Virus record (IMG/VR): IMGVR_UViG_3300011114_000563
Location: 1 to 25,864 of that record
DNA: 25,864 nt
Direction: 5' to 3' (one strand)
Source: a virus
The notes beneath the pieces are model-generated. The model searched no databases. It had not been told where the DNA came from and saw nothing but the letters and a program-made list of their open reading frames with translations. Below are positions 7,797-12,939 of the stretch, piece by piece; position 1 is the stretch's first letter, and each line of letters opens with the position of its first letter. Both the position numbers and the translations under genes were made by a program.

Positions 7797-8110
7797 GCGT
7801 CCTCCAGAGGGTCTCTGAGCATAATGGTCGAAGCGTCTGCCGGTGCAGAGTGATACTTAAGTAGCACTTCCGCTGCCCGCTCTAACGTCTGCTTGCGAAT
7901 CAATACCGCAAGTTTGCAAATCACATGCGCGTTGCTTTTTTTAGCCGCCGCGCCCAAAGTGTCAAACTCACGCGCAATCTTCTCCACATAGTCCCACTCG
8001 AAAAGTTCCAACTCCCCTTCGGGGCTAATCTTGCACCAGACCTTTTCATCTTCTTGGGTCTCCGGTTGAGAGATAAAGTCAAAGTTCGTCGGCGTTAAAC
8101 TGTCGCTCAT
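7793..8110 (-). CDS. Conserved hypothetical protein in glycosylation operon
   Basis: This 105-aa protein has an acidic N-terminus (QPETQEDEKVWCKISPEGEL), a probable short beta region and two helices (EKIAREFDTLGAAAKKSNAH and RKQTLERAAEVLLKY). I do not recognise the family. It sits between the methyltransferase and the first glycosyltransferase and overlaps each by four bases (ATGA), so it is translated in step with both. That strict coupling suggests a partner or subunit role, but nothing in the sequence shows an active site. Confidence 0.65.
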   Translation of the reverse strand: MSDSLTPTNFDFISQPETQEDEKVWCKISPEGELELFEWDYVEKIAREFDTLGAAAKKSNAHVICKLAVLIRKQTLERAAEVLLKYHSAPADASTIMLRDPLEDA

Positions 8111-8814
8111 AGTTTCCTCAGCACTAAAAGTTGCGGGTAATAATTCATCTCTGCAATCTCAGCGCGTAGGTCAACGCACCTCATTAAGTGATCCATCATC
8201 GTCAGGATGGCTCTGCGGTCATTCACCGCAGCCGGGTCAAAGTGCGCTCTGAATTGCTCGGTATAAGACGGGCTATAAGTGCAGCCCAAGTCTTCAATGA
8301 TGTAATACCCGCCGCTTCGCACCCACGGCCAGCAGTTCTTAAACATCTCCACAATCTGCTCGGAGATATGACTTGCATCATCTATAAAGAGGTCAAATGG
8401 CGCGTCTTTGGGCTCGGGCATCTTGGCAGGATCGCCAATTACGATCTTCACGTTGTCCAAGTTCTTGCACAGGTTCGCGCACTCGGCCCTAACGTCATAA
8501 CCCACTATCGTAGACTCAGGGAGATAACGCGACCACATGTGGAGTGACGCGCCACACGCTACACCGGCTTCGGCAATCACAAGTTGAGCCGTGCGTCGGT
8601 TGTCCCCTTGCTGCGCGCAGAGAAAGTTAATCAGCGGCTCGTAGACTTCCGCGTAACGATGTTTGATCGTGCCCTTGTCCGAGCCGTATAAGTCGGCAAG
8701 GCCCGTCAGAGACATCTCCAGAAGGTTCACCTCGCCCGTATCAGGTAGGTATTCCTCGGGCGGCACGGTGTCGAGATAACGGCGTACTCCCCCGCGAGCG
8801 TTGGGGTCGGTCAT
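8107..8814 (-). CDS. Class I SAM-dependent methyltransferase (TylE/CmcI-like)
   Basis: The 235-aa protein carries LADLYGSDKGT...HRYAEVYE (residues 39-58), characteristic of macrocin O-methyltransferase-like and cephalosporin-hydroxylase-like proteins. The SAM-binding motif I is IAEAGVACGAS (80-90) and is followed by GYDV with D107. FDLFIDDASHI (140-150) and YYIIEDL (170-176) complete the family pattern. These enzymes O-methylate sugars or other small substrates. Placement just ahead of the glycosyltransferases suggests sugar methylation, perhaps as a glycan cap; the substrate is inference. The start at 8814 overlaps the upstream stop (ATGA). Confidence 0.82.
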   Translation of the reverse strand: MTDPNARGGVRRYLDTVPPEEYLPDTGEVNLLEMSLTGLADLYGSDKGTIKHRYAEVYEPLINFLCAQQGDNRRTAQLVIAEAGVACGASLHMWSRYLPESTIVGYDVRAECANLCKNLDNVKIVIGDPAKMPEPKDAPFDLFIDDASHISEQIVEMFKNCWPWVRSGGYYIIEDLGCTYSPSYTEQFRAHFDPAAVNDRRAILTMMDHLMRCVDLRAEIAEMNYYPQLLVLRKL

Positions 8815-9020
8815 TCTGCACCGTAATAGCGCAACACCAACGTGAACGCATCAACGTGCTTTTGCAGTTCGTCAATGTCGTCCTGCTTCTCCATGTGAAA
8901 GATCGCAAGCGTCCCGCCTGCCTTGCGGCGCTTCAAGTCCGCTTTGAGACTCTTAAGAGTGTCCTTCAAGTCCTCGCGGACAAGCGCGTTCATGCCCTCG
9001 ACGCAAAGATCGACTCTCAC
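8811..9020 (-). CDS. Small hypothetical protein
   Basis: The start chosen is GTG 9020, which overlaps the upstream stop (GTGA) and follows a GGGAGG site with a 5-nt spacer; the open frame extends further but without a ribosome site. The 69-aa product is mostly helical and charged (REDLKDTLKSLKADLKRRKAGG), then reads TLAIFHMEKQDDIDELQKHV and ends in VLRYYGAE. No family is recognised. It forms part of the run of overlapping small genes that precede the methyltransferase. Confidence 0.6.
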   Translation of the reverse strand: MRVDLCVEGMNALVREDLKDTLKSLKADLKRRKAGGTLAIFHMEKQDDIDELQKHVDAFTLVLRYYGAE

Positions 9021-9199
9021 CAGAACCTCCCGAGCGCGTAGCCCGCTATAAAGACAACAAGGCAAAGCACAATCTCGACCACAAACATCGCATCCAACTG
9101 CTTTTCGTTTTCCAGTTTCATCTGGTCAATCTCAAACTTGAGATCAAGAATCTCGCGGTTCAAACGGTCTTGTGCGTATTCGTATTCGTACTTATTCAC
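9017..9199 (-). CDS. Small coiled-coil protein with C-terminal membrane segment
   Basis: The start chosen is GTG 9199, eight bases after GGAGGG; a longer GTG frame from 9262 lacks a site. The 60-aa product has an N-terminal heptad-like helix (RLNREILDLKFEIDQMKLEN). One strongly hydrophobic segment follows, about residues 38-58 (FVVEIVLCLVVFIAGYALG), ending in RFW. This is a tail-anchored layout with the coiled coil probably in the cytoplasm. No lysis motif (holin, spanin or signal-arrest endolysin) can be identified, and its place in a non-lysis operon argues against that. The function is unknown. Confidence 0.6.
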   Translation of the reverse strand: MNKYEYEYAQDRLNREILDLKFEIDQMKLENEKQLDAMFVVEIVLCLVVFIAGYALGRFW

Positions 9200-9289
9200 C
9201 AGTAATTCCCTCCAGTTCTGCGGCGACTGCACGCCCAGTTCGGCGGCGGTACATGTCGCCACTCTCGGTTGATGTCAGCCTTCCATCTT

Positions 9290-9466
9290 TTAATTAGAGT
9301 CCTTAGCCAGTTCATCTGGGTCAGTCCTCCCTAATTCCATTTCGAGAAAGCGTATTTCTCTTTGCTTTTGAACGATCTGCTCCCAGAGCTCTTCCACGCG
9401 AGTTTTTGGGCGGGGGCCAGCGGCCAGTCGTCCATCGGGCAGTTCGTCGGGCGTCTTCGATTGCAT
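9290..9466 (-). CDS. Small helical protein nested in overlap with the upstream Cys protein gene
   Basis: This 58-aa frame begins MQSKTPDELPDGRLAAGPRP. It continues with a charged helix (RVEELWEQIVQKQREIRF) and ends DPDELAKDSN. The ATG (9464-9466) is seven bases after GGAG (in TCTGGAGTT). The helical heptad-like sequence and the ribosome site support a real gene. It shares 146 bases with the 3' part of the gene at 9321-9671 in another frame, which is unusual and suggests the tail of that protein is under little constraint. No family is recognised. Confidence 0.6.
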   Translation of the reverse strand: MQSKTPDELPDGRLAAGPRPKTRVEELWEQIVQKQREIRFLEMELGRTDPDELAKDSN

Positions 9467-9671
9467 TGCATAACTCCAGAATCAGTGAATTTGCTACGCG
9501 CTCGCGATCCCGCTGCCGTAGCCGGTGCAAGTACTCCAGCACCTTCTCGGGCGGGACCTTCTTGCGCTCTGGCCGTCTCAGCGCGTGGCAGCGACCGAAG
9601 TGCTCCACGAGACAGAGCGGGCAAAAGCGGTCAACCTTCGTCGGTCTCTTCTTCGATGACTTCGCATTCAT
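9321..9671 (-). CDS. Small Cys/His-containing protein
   Basis: The product is 116 aa from ATG 9671. A zinc-knuckle-like motif near the N-terminus (FCPLCLVEHFGRCHALRRPE) offers three Cys and two His. A basic helix follows (VLEYLHRLRQRDRERVANSL). From about residue 80 the sequence turns into a low-quality, Pro/Arg-rich tail where a second gene (9290-9466) is read in another frame; that tail may be a by-product of the overlap. The start lies inside the end of the preceding Cys protein gene, fitting coupled translation. No family name can be given. Zinc binding is inferred. Confidence 0.55.
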   Translation of the reverse strand: MNAKSSKKRPTKVDRFCPLCLVEHFGRCHALRRPERKKVPPEKVLEYLHRLRQRDRERVANSLILELCNAIEDARRTARWTTGRWPPPKNSRGRALGADRSKAKRNTLSRNGIRED

Positions 9672-9825
9672 AGATGTCTTCGCACAGGCAGTGGGGGCAG
9701 AGGTCAATCGTGAATCGTTCGTTTGTCACGCATCCCCAGTACTCCACGCGCTCGTGATAGCGGCCCTCTTTCGGCTCCGCGAAGACTTCCTTGCAATCGC
9801 TGCATCGGTAGTAGGTGTGAATCAT
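9631..9825 (-). CDS. Small zinc-ribbon protein
   Basis: This 64-aa protein has CSDC near residue 8 and CPHC near residue 43, separated by a beta-like stretch, and ends in a very acidic tail (ECEVIEEETDEG). Two CxxC knuckles in a short protein are the signature of a zinc ribbon. The ATG at 9825 follows GAGGA with a 7-nt spacer. It is the first gene of the long minus operon, 41 bases after the -10 box of the promoter at 9866-9894. It could bind nucleic acid or a host protein; nothing decides which. Confidence 0.7.
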   Translation of the reverse strand: MIHTYYRCSDCKEVFAEPKEGRYHERVEYWGCVTNERFTIDLCPHCLCEDIYECEVIEEETDEG

Positions 9826-9865
9826 TTTGGGTTCCTCGTTTAAGGTTCAAGCGGGTTGTGCAGTG

Positions 9866-9894
9866 AGAGTACGCCGCCCCGAAGAGCGGCGCAA
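9866..9894 (-). promoter_or_regulatory. Promoter of the 13-gene minus operon
   Basis: On the minus strand, -35 TTGCGC (9889-9894) and -10 TACTCT (9866-9871) have a 17-nt spacer, and CCCC precedes the -35. The spacer itself is a GC-rich dyad (GCCGC...GCGGC). An 11-bp site CAACCCGCTTG (9848-9858) lies just downstream, near the expected transcription start, and matches the near-palindrome found at four other promoters. Confidence 0.55.
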
Positions 9895-9901
9895 GGGGTT
9901 C

Positions 9902-10285
9902 TCAGTGCGATTGGTTACGCTGGGCCTCCTCGGCCCACTCAAAGTCCCACTGGTACATCTGGCTCTGGTCCTCCAAGCGCATATCCCGCGCCTCGCAGAT
10001 GGCGTCCTCGACCATCTCGACCACATCGGACCGAAAGCCACCCACGGTCCACACCTTGACCTCTTCGGGCGGAACGTCCTGCCGCCAGTCGTAGATCGTG
10101 GCCACAAAATCCCGGCCATCCTCGTCCGTGAAAACGATCACCCACTCGGCCTGCGTCTTCTCGCCGTCGCCGGGGAGGGGGTTGCCAAAGGCATTGACCA
10201 GCTCGCTGTAGCTCGTGAGCACGATGCCACGCTTGCTGGAGCCGTTAATCAAGCTGAAATCCATCATCGGTTCGTACTTCTTCAT
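9902..10285 (-). CDS. Conserved phage protein of unknown function
   Basis: The 127-aa protein begins MKKYEPMMDFSLINGSSKRG and contains YSELVNAFGNP, AEWVIVFTDEDGRDFVATIY and DWRQDVPPEEVKVWTVGGF. This series of beta strands with a VATIYDW core recurs in small phage proteins of several families, but I cannot name one with confidence. The C-terminus is acidic. The ATG at 10285 follows CGGAGA with 8 nt. It is a single-gene unit with its own strong promoter (10321-10349), which points to high early expression, as for host take-over or anti-defence proteins. That role is inference only. Confidence 0.65.
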   Translation of the reverse strand: MKKYEPMMDFSLINGSSKRGIVLTSYSELVNAFGNPLPGDGEKTQAEWVIVFTDEDGRDFVATIYDWRQDVPPEEVKVWTVGGFRSDVVEMVEDAICEARDMRLEDQSQMYQWDFEWAEEAQRNQSH

Positions 10286-10320
10286 GGTTGCAATCTCCGT
10301 AAAAGTTTGCAGACGAGGAG

Positions 10321-10349
10321 AATATAAACAAGCCGCTTGAGCATTGCAA
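10321..10349 (-). promoter_or_regulatory. Strong sigma70 promoter with palindrome in the spacer
   Basis: On the minus strand, -35 TTGCAA (10344-10349), spacer 17, and -10 TATATT (10321-10326), with CCCC in front of the -35. The spacer contains CAAGCGGCTTG (10329-10339), a perfect 11-bp palindrome around a central base, two bases from the -10. Binding there would block RNA polymerase directly. Confidence 0.72.
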
Positions 10350-10386
10350 GGGGCAAAAAGAAAGGCGGGGTTTGAAGTCCCCCGCC
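10350..10386 (-). terminator. Rho-independent terminator of the 10394-10666 gene
   Basis: On the minus strand the stem GGCGGGG/CCCCGCC (10380-10386 with 10364-10370) has a 9-nt loop and is followed by TTTCTTTTTG. It lies eight bases after the stop of the upstream gene and directly before the next promoter, so it insulates two single-gene units. Confidence 0.85.
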
Positions 10387-10393
10387 CGGTTGA

Positions 10394-10666
10394 TCAGGCC
10401 AATGCCTTTTCAAGTCTGGCTTTTAGTTCATCAGCTACGCTTTTAGGTATGGCGCAGTCAGGACTCCAATCACCGCCTGAGCGCTCATACAAATCGTTGA
10501 TCACCTTAATCCATCCGTTGACCGTGGCCTCGTAATAACTACGCTTTGAGTTAGGCCGCGTGGCGTACAGTCCATAGAAATTTCGGACTCGGCTACTGTC
10601 GAGTTGCAGTACTTGATAAATACGACGCTCGACTGACAGTTCGATCATCTTAGGTTCGTCGCCCAT
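10394..10666 (-). CDS. Small hypothetical phage protein
   Basis: This 90-aa protein has ELSVERRIYQVLQLDSSRVR, a central SYYEATVNGWIKVINDLYER and a C-terminal helix ADELKARLEKALA. It is soluble and mixed alpha/beta by eye; no family is recognised. The ATG at 10666 follows AGGAG with 8 nt. It forms a monocistronic unit between its own consensus promoter (10728-10755) and a clear terminator (10350-10386), so it is probably well expressed early in infection. Confidence 0.65.
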   Translation of the reverse strand: MGDEPKMIELSVERRIYQVLQLDSSRVRNFYGLYATRPNSKRSYYEATVNGWIKVINDLYERSGGDWSPDCAIPKSVADELKARLEKALA

Positions 10667-10727
10667 GTGCTCATCTCCTAGTTTGTATTTGAAAGAACCC
10701 GATAGCCGCGAGTGCTACCGTAAGTTC

Positions 10728-10755
10728 ATTATACACAAGCCGCTTGAGCAGTCAA
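10728..10755 (-). promoter_or_regulatory. Near-consensus sigma70 promoter with palindrome in the spacer
   Basis: On the minus strand, -35 TTGACT (10750-10755), spacer 16, and a perfect -10 TATAAT (10728-10733). The spacer has CAAGCGGCTTG (10736-10746), the same palindrome, also two bases from the -10, as at 10329-10339. Unlike its relatives it lacks the CCCC block. Its leader to the next ATG is long, about 60 bases. Confidence 0.75.
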
Positions 10756-10764
10756 GAATATCGA

Positions 10765-10776
10765 TGGTCGCGACCA
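10765..10776. promoter_or_regulatory. 12-bp perfect palindrome, candidate operator
   Basis: TGGTCGCGACCA is a perfect dyad lying ten bases upstream of the -35 box of the minus promoter and about 120 bases before the divergent plus gene at 10896. Position and symmetry suit a regulator site, but there is no second copy nearby. Confidence 0.35.
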
Positions 10777-10800
10777 CCATGCGGTCATTTCCTTTATCTG

Positions 10801-10839
10801 TCCACAGGATATCCACAGCTTGTTGTTTTTATGCAACAA
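10801..10839. repeat. TCCACAG direct repeats and TTGTTG/CAACAA dyad
   Basis: TCCACAG occurs at 10801-10807 and 10812-10818, 11 bases apart, or about one helical turn; the flanks resemble degenerate DnaA boxes (TTATCCACA). Immediately after, TTGTTG (10820-10825) and CAACAA (10834-10839) form an inverted repeat with an 8-nt loop. The stretch could be an initiator or regulator site; the DnaA idea is weak. Confidence 0.3.
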
Positions 10840-10860
10840 AATTTTGATCAGCCGTCATCG

Positions 10861-10889
10861 TTGCAAGCTGACGGGCGGAGCGATACGCT
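10861..10889 (+). promoter_or_regulatory. Weak candidate promoter for the DUF5856-like gene
   Basis: -35 TTGCAA (10861-10866), spacer 17, -10 TACGCT (10884-10889). The -10 is poor, matching three of six. The expected transcription start coincides with the ATG at 10896, which fits the lack of a ribosome site close to that start. Arms GCAAGC (10863-10868) and GCTTGC (10887-10892) also form a dyad across it. Confidence 0.3.
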
Positions 10890-10895
10890 TGCCCC

Positions 10896-11258
10896 ATGAA
10901 AGCCGCAGATTTCATCGGACTCCTATTTCTCGGTCGGGATGTTGCGCACAGCGTTCATCTCAACAGTCGCTCGTACAGCGCCCACAAGGCGCTCCAGAAG
11001 CTATACGAGGGCCTGCCGGGGCTCACGGACGACTTTGCAGAGGCCTACATGGGTCGGCACGGTCTCATCGGCCCGGTGACGCTAATGAGCGCCGAAAAGA
11101 ACCGGGACATCGTCGAGTTTTTGGAAGACCAGCTCGACCAGATCGAGAAAGCCCGGTACGAAATTTGCGACCGGGAAGAGACGGCGCTTCAGAATCTCAT
11201 CGATGAAATCGTCGCCCTGTATCTCTCTACGCTCTACAAGCTTCGCTTCTTGTCTTGA
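10896..11258 (+). CDS. DUF5856-like helical phage protein
   Basis: This 120-aa protein reads MKAADFIGLLFLGRDVAHSVHLNSR, then YSAHKALQKLYEGLPGLTDDFAEAYMGRHG. It ends in a helix with EETALQNLIDEIVALYLSTLYKL. This pattern matches DUF5856, a family of ferritin-like four-helix proteins found in many phages; conserved His and Glu residues (H18, H21, H30, E38, E49) are in ferritin-like places. The function is unknown. The start is the only ATG after an in-frame stop and has no good ribosome site (GGAG is 15 bases away), suggesting leaderless or weak translation. It is one of few plus-strand genes in the left half and is followed by a TTGA-coupled small membrane protein. Confidence 0.75.
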   Translation: MKAADFIGLLFLGRDVAHSVHLNSRSYSAHKALQKLYEGLPGLTDDFAEAYMGRHGLIGPVTLMSAEKNRDIVEFLEDQLDQIEKARYEICDREETALQNLIDEIVALYLSTLYKLRFLS

Positions 11259-11386
11259 ACGATAGAGAGACACAGGACTATTACGATAAAAAGGTCCGCA
11301 GGGCCGAAGAGACTTTGATGCTGTTTGCGAAGGTCGTCTTCGTGACCGCCGTGGCCTCGGTGCTCTACGCGCTCATTGCGCGGTAA
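11255..11386 (+). CDS. 43-aa small membrane protein
   Basis: A TTG start overlaps the upstream stop (TTGA, 11255-11258). The product has a charged N-terminus (NDRETQDYYDKKVRRAEE). One membrane segment of about 19 residues follows (LFAKVVFVTAVASVLYALI) and it ends in AR. The sharp charged-then-hydrophobic layout and coupling support a real gene despite its size and non-ATG start. It overlaps the end of the convergent methyltransferase gene by 14 bases. The function is unknown. Confidence 0.5.
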   Translation: MNDRETQDYYDKKVRRAEETLMLFAKVVFVTAVASVLYALIAR

Positions 11387-12002
11387 ATTGCAGCAACGAC
11401 CCCGGCATCAGAATCGCCGTCTTACCATTCCACCGGGGATAAATCAGCGCGTAGCCTGTCAGGTGCTGCATGAGCAGCATCGCGTTGCCGACGCCCTTTT
11501 CGACGCCCTCGAAATCGTCCAGAACCAATACCGTCTTGTTGTGCATTAGTTCTTGTATCAACCTAATATCTTTCGGGCTCAATCGACCGTCGATATAAAA
11601 CAAGTCCACCTTAACTTTTTGCTTCAACAAGTCCTCAAACATATCGGTGGATGACTTCTTCGGATACTGCACAATCTTGCCGCCCGTTACTTCTGGCAGC
11701 TTGATGTCGTTGGACACATCGCAGGTATAAATCGTCCCGCCCTCGTCCATCGAATGCGCTATCGCCATGGTGCTCCGGCCAATGAACGTACCCACCTCCG
11801 CGACCGTTTTCGGTCCAAAGTGGAAGACCACATCCTGCAAGTCCTCTACGTCACGCTTATCCAGCGAGCCGGTGTTGTAATCGGCCTCTTCGCGCAGCTC
11901 GTCCAGCTTCCTGAACAAGTCGCCGAGCCCACGCCCTCGGCCTTCAATCTGCTTCCAGATGATTTCTGATAGCGTTTTTCGGTTGATGTTGATCGGATTC
12001 AT
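11373..12002 (-). CDS. Class I SAM-dependent methyltransferase (Methyltransf_24-like)
   Basis: The 209-aa protein has motif I VAEVGTFIGRSTMAIA (residues 67-82) and an acidic SAM-ribose residue in YTCDVSND (D95). The catalytic-side motif LFYIDGR (134-140) and the strand VLVLDDFEGV (158-167) follow. The D-x-D/DDFEG pattern is that of small O-methyltransferases and CmcI-like enzymes. About 60 N-terminal residues precede the Rossmann core. It is the last gene of a coupled minus operon beginning at 12566, starts at 12002 with ATGA overlap and follows AGAGAGGA. Its substrate is unknown; it might modify the same glycan as the cassette at 5082-8814, but it lies in a different operon. Confidence 0.75.
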   Translation of the reverse strand: MNPININRKTLSEIIWKQIEGRGRGLGDLFRKLDELREEADYNTGSLDKRDVEDLQDVVFHFGPKTVAEVGTFIGRSTMAIAHSMDEGGTIYTCDVSNDIKLPEVTGGKIVQYPKKSSTDMFEDLLKQKVKVDLFYIDGRLSPKDIRLIQELMHNKTVLVLDDFEGVEKGVGNAMLLMQHLTGYALIYPRWNGKTAILMPGSLLQFTAQ

Positions 12003-12142
12003 TTTCGTGTCCTCTCTCTGGCTTGTTGAATTTTGCGGGCTTGCCGCAGCTTAGAAAGCGTCCTGCGGTCCTCTGCGAGGACCTGTTTGGTAGTCTGGGT
12101 GCGCCTCGGGTCAGGCGGCGGAATCAGCTCAGGGACGCTCAT
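11999..12142 (-). CDS. 47-aa basic protein
   Basis: This short frame reads MSVPELIPPPDPRRTQTTKQ followed by a basic helix (LAEDRRTLSKLRQARKIQQ) and ends in RTRK. It shares ATGA overlaps with both neighbours (start at 12142, stop at 11999). Such exact double coupling, rare by chance, is the main evidence that it is real. It is strongly basic (net charge clearly positive) and might bind nucleic acid. No family is recognised. Confidence 0.55.
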   Translation of the reverse strand: MSVPELIPPPDPRRTQTTKQVLAEDRRTLSKLRQARKIQQARERTRK

Positions 12143-12345
12143 GCGACCCCCAATCGGGCCTCAATGGCCGCGTCCAGTTCGTCTGAAGGAAGAGCTGAGA
12201 GCCGCTCGTAAGCCATGGTGATGGCCATGTCGAGGCGGACCGATTCAGGCAGTCCAATCGAATTTGGCTGATTTAGCAGACGCAAAGCCTCGGCGGCGAC
12301 CGCATCGACCAGCGCATCGACCTCCCGGTCCGTGACGCGGCTCAC
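12139..12345 (-). CDS. Small helical protein, GTG start
   Basis: This 68-aa protein (REVDALVDAVAAEALRLLN...LDMAITMAYERLSALPSDEL) is almost entirely helical and slightly acidic. The GTG at 12345 overlaps the previous stop as GTGA and follows GGGAGG. No family is recognised. The helix pattern resembles small phage proteins that form dimers, but no function can be assigned. Confidence 0.62.
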   Translation of the reverse strand: MSRVTDREVDALVDAVAAEALRLLNQPNSIGLPESVRLDMAITMAYERLSALPSDELDAAIEARLGVA

Positions 12346-12566
12346 GGCGCACCTCCCGTGGCCTTCTGGATGGCGCTCTGGGCGACCCGGTAAGCGTCAT
12401 ACAGGTCTGGCCGGGAGAACGGCAGATAGGGCACCTCGCGGGCTTTGCCAGAACGTAGCAGTTCGATGGCGTCGAGGCGGTTGATGGGGAAGTAGCGCAT
12501 CTGGGTCGTTGAAACGCGATACCAGCGGCTGTTGGCAGGGGACATGGCAAGTTGAAGCTGTTTCAT
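12342..12566 (-). CDS. Small hypothetical protein, first gene of the methyltransferase operon
   Basis: The start at ATG 12566 follows GAGG with 8 nt, within an AAACGAGG leader shared with other early genes. An upstream in-frame ATG is possible but has no ribosome site and would read through the leader. The 74-aa product contains SRWYRVSTTQMRYFPINRLD, then AIELLRSGKAREVPYLPFSR and a short helix. No family is recognised. It is driven by the promoter at 12601-12629. Confidence 0.6.
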   Translation of the reverse strand: MKQLQLAMSPANSRWYRVSTTQMRYFPINRLDAIELLRSGKAREVPYLPFSRPDLYDAYRVAQSAIQKATGGAP

Positions 12567-12600
12567 GGTTTGGGCCTCGTTTGGGTTAAGGGTCGAGCGC

Positions 12601-12629
12601 ATTACAGCACAAGCGGATTGCGCATGCAA
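12601..12629 (-). promoter_or_regulatory. Promoter of the 11373-12566 operon
   Basis: On the minus strand, -35 TTGCAT (12624-12629), spacer 17, -10 TGTAAT (12601-12606), preceded by CCCCC. The spacer includes CAATCCGCTTG (12610-12620), a one-pair variant of the palindrome at 10329-10339 and 10736-10746, three bases from the -10. Confidence 0.65.
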
Positions 12630-12939
12630 GGGGGTGGAATAACTTCTTATTTTTTCTTACCCCTGTTTCGGGCTGTTTTTGAAAATTGCTTTGTAGATCA
12701 AGACTTTGGGAATTTCTTCAATTATTTAATTATTTCTTATGATAGAAGCGAAGGGGGAGGGGTGTCAGGGAAAGTAGACAAGAGAGAGTATAGAAAGAAA
12801 TATAATAATAAAAAATAATATATATATATACTCTACTCCTTGTAGATCAATGGCTTACGAAGGGGTGTGGTAAAAATGAGACATAATTAGTTCAATTAGT
12901 TCAAAAGGAAGTATTCGCGGCGCTTGTGACGACCAGCAG
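12630..12939. other. AT-rich non-coding region before the small terminase gene
   Basis: No credible gene is seen. The stretch holds a long purine-rich run (about 12740-12800), a TATAAT at 12801-12806 and an alternating TA tract (about 12819-12831). The 11-bp direct repeat TTGTAGATCAA occurs at 12691-12701 and 12840-12850, and AATTAGTTC is repeated in tandem (12885-12902). AT-richness, repeats and position beside the small terminase gene suit a replication origin or packaging site, but neither is shown. Confidence 0.4.

Noticed and set aside
9017-9199. Holin or spanin identity for the small membrane protein
   Set aside because: One C-terminal span with a cytoplasmic coiled coil and no neighbouring endolysin; it lies in an early, non-lysis operon.
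9192-9254. 20-codon minus frame MYRRRTGRAVAAELEGITGE ending over the next start
   Set aside because: Too short to support without conservation data. The GTG start of the neighbour and its ribosome site explain the stretch.
10801-10818. DnaA boxes marking a replication origin
   Set aside because: The two TCCACAG copies match the DnaA consensus only partly, and no AT-rich unwinding element is adjacent.
12801-12806. Perfect TATAAT that might drive the small terminase gene
   Set aside because: No -35 at 16-18 nt; the nearest match (TAGACA) is 20 nt away, and the surroundings are so AT-rich that the box is expected by chance.
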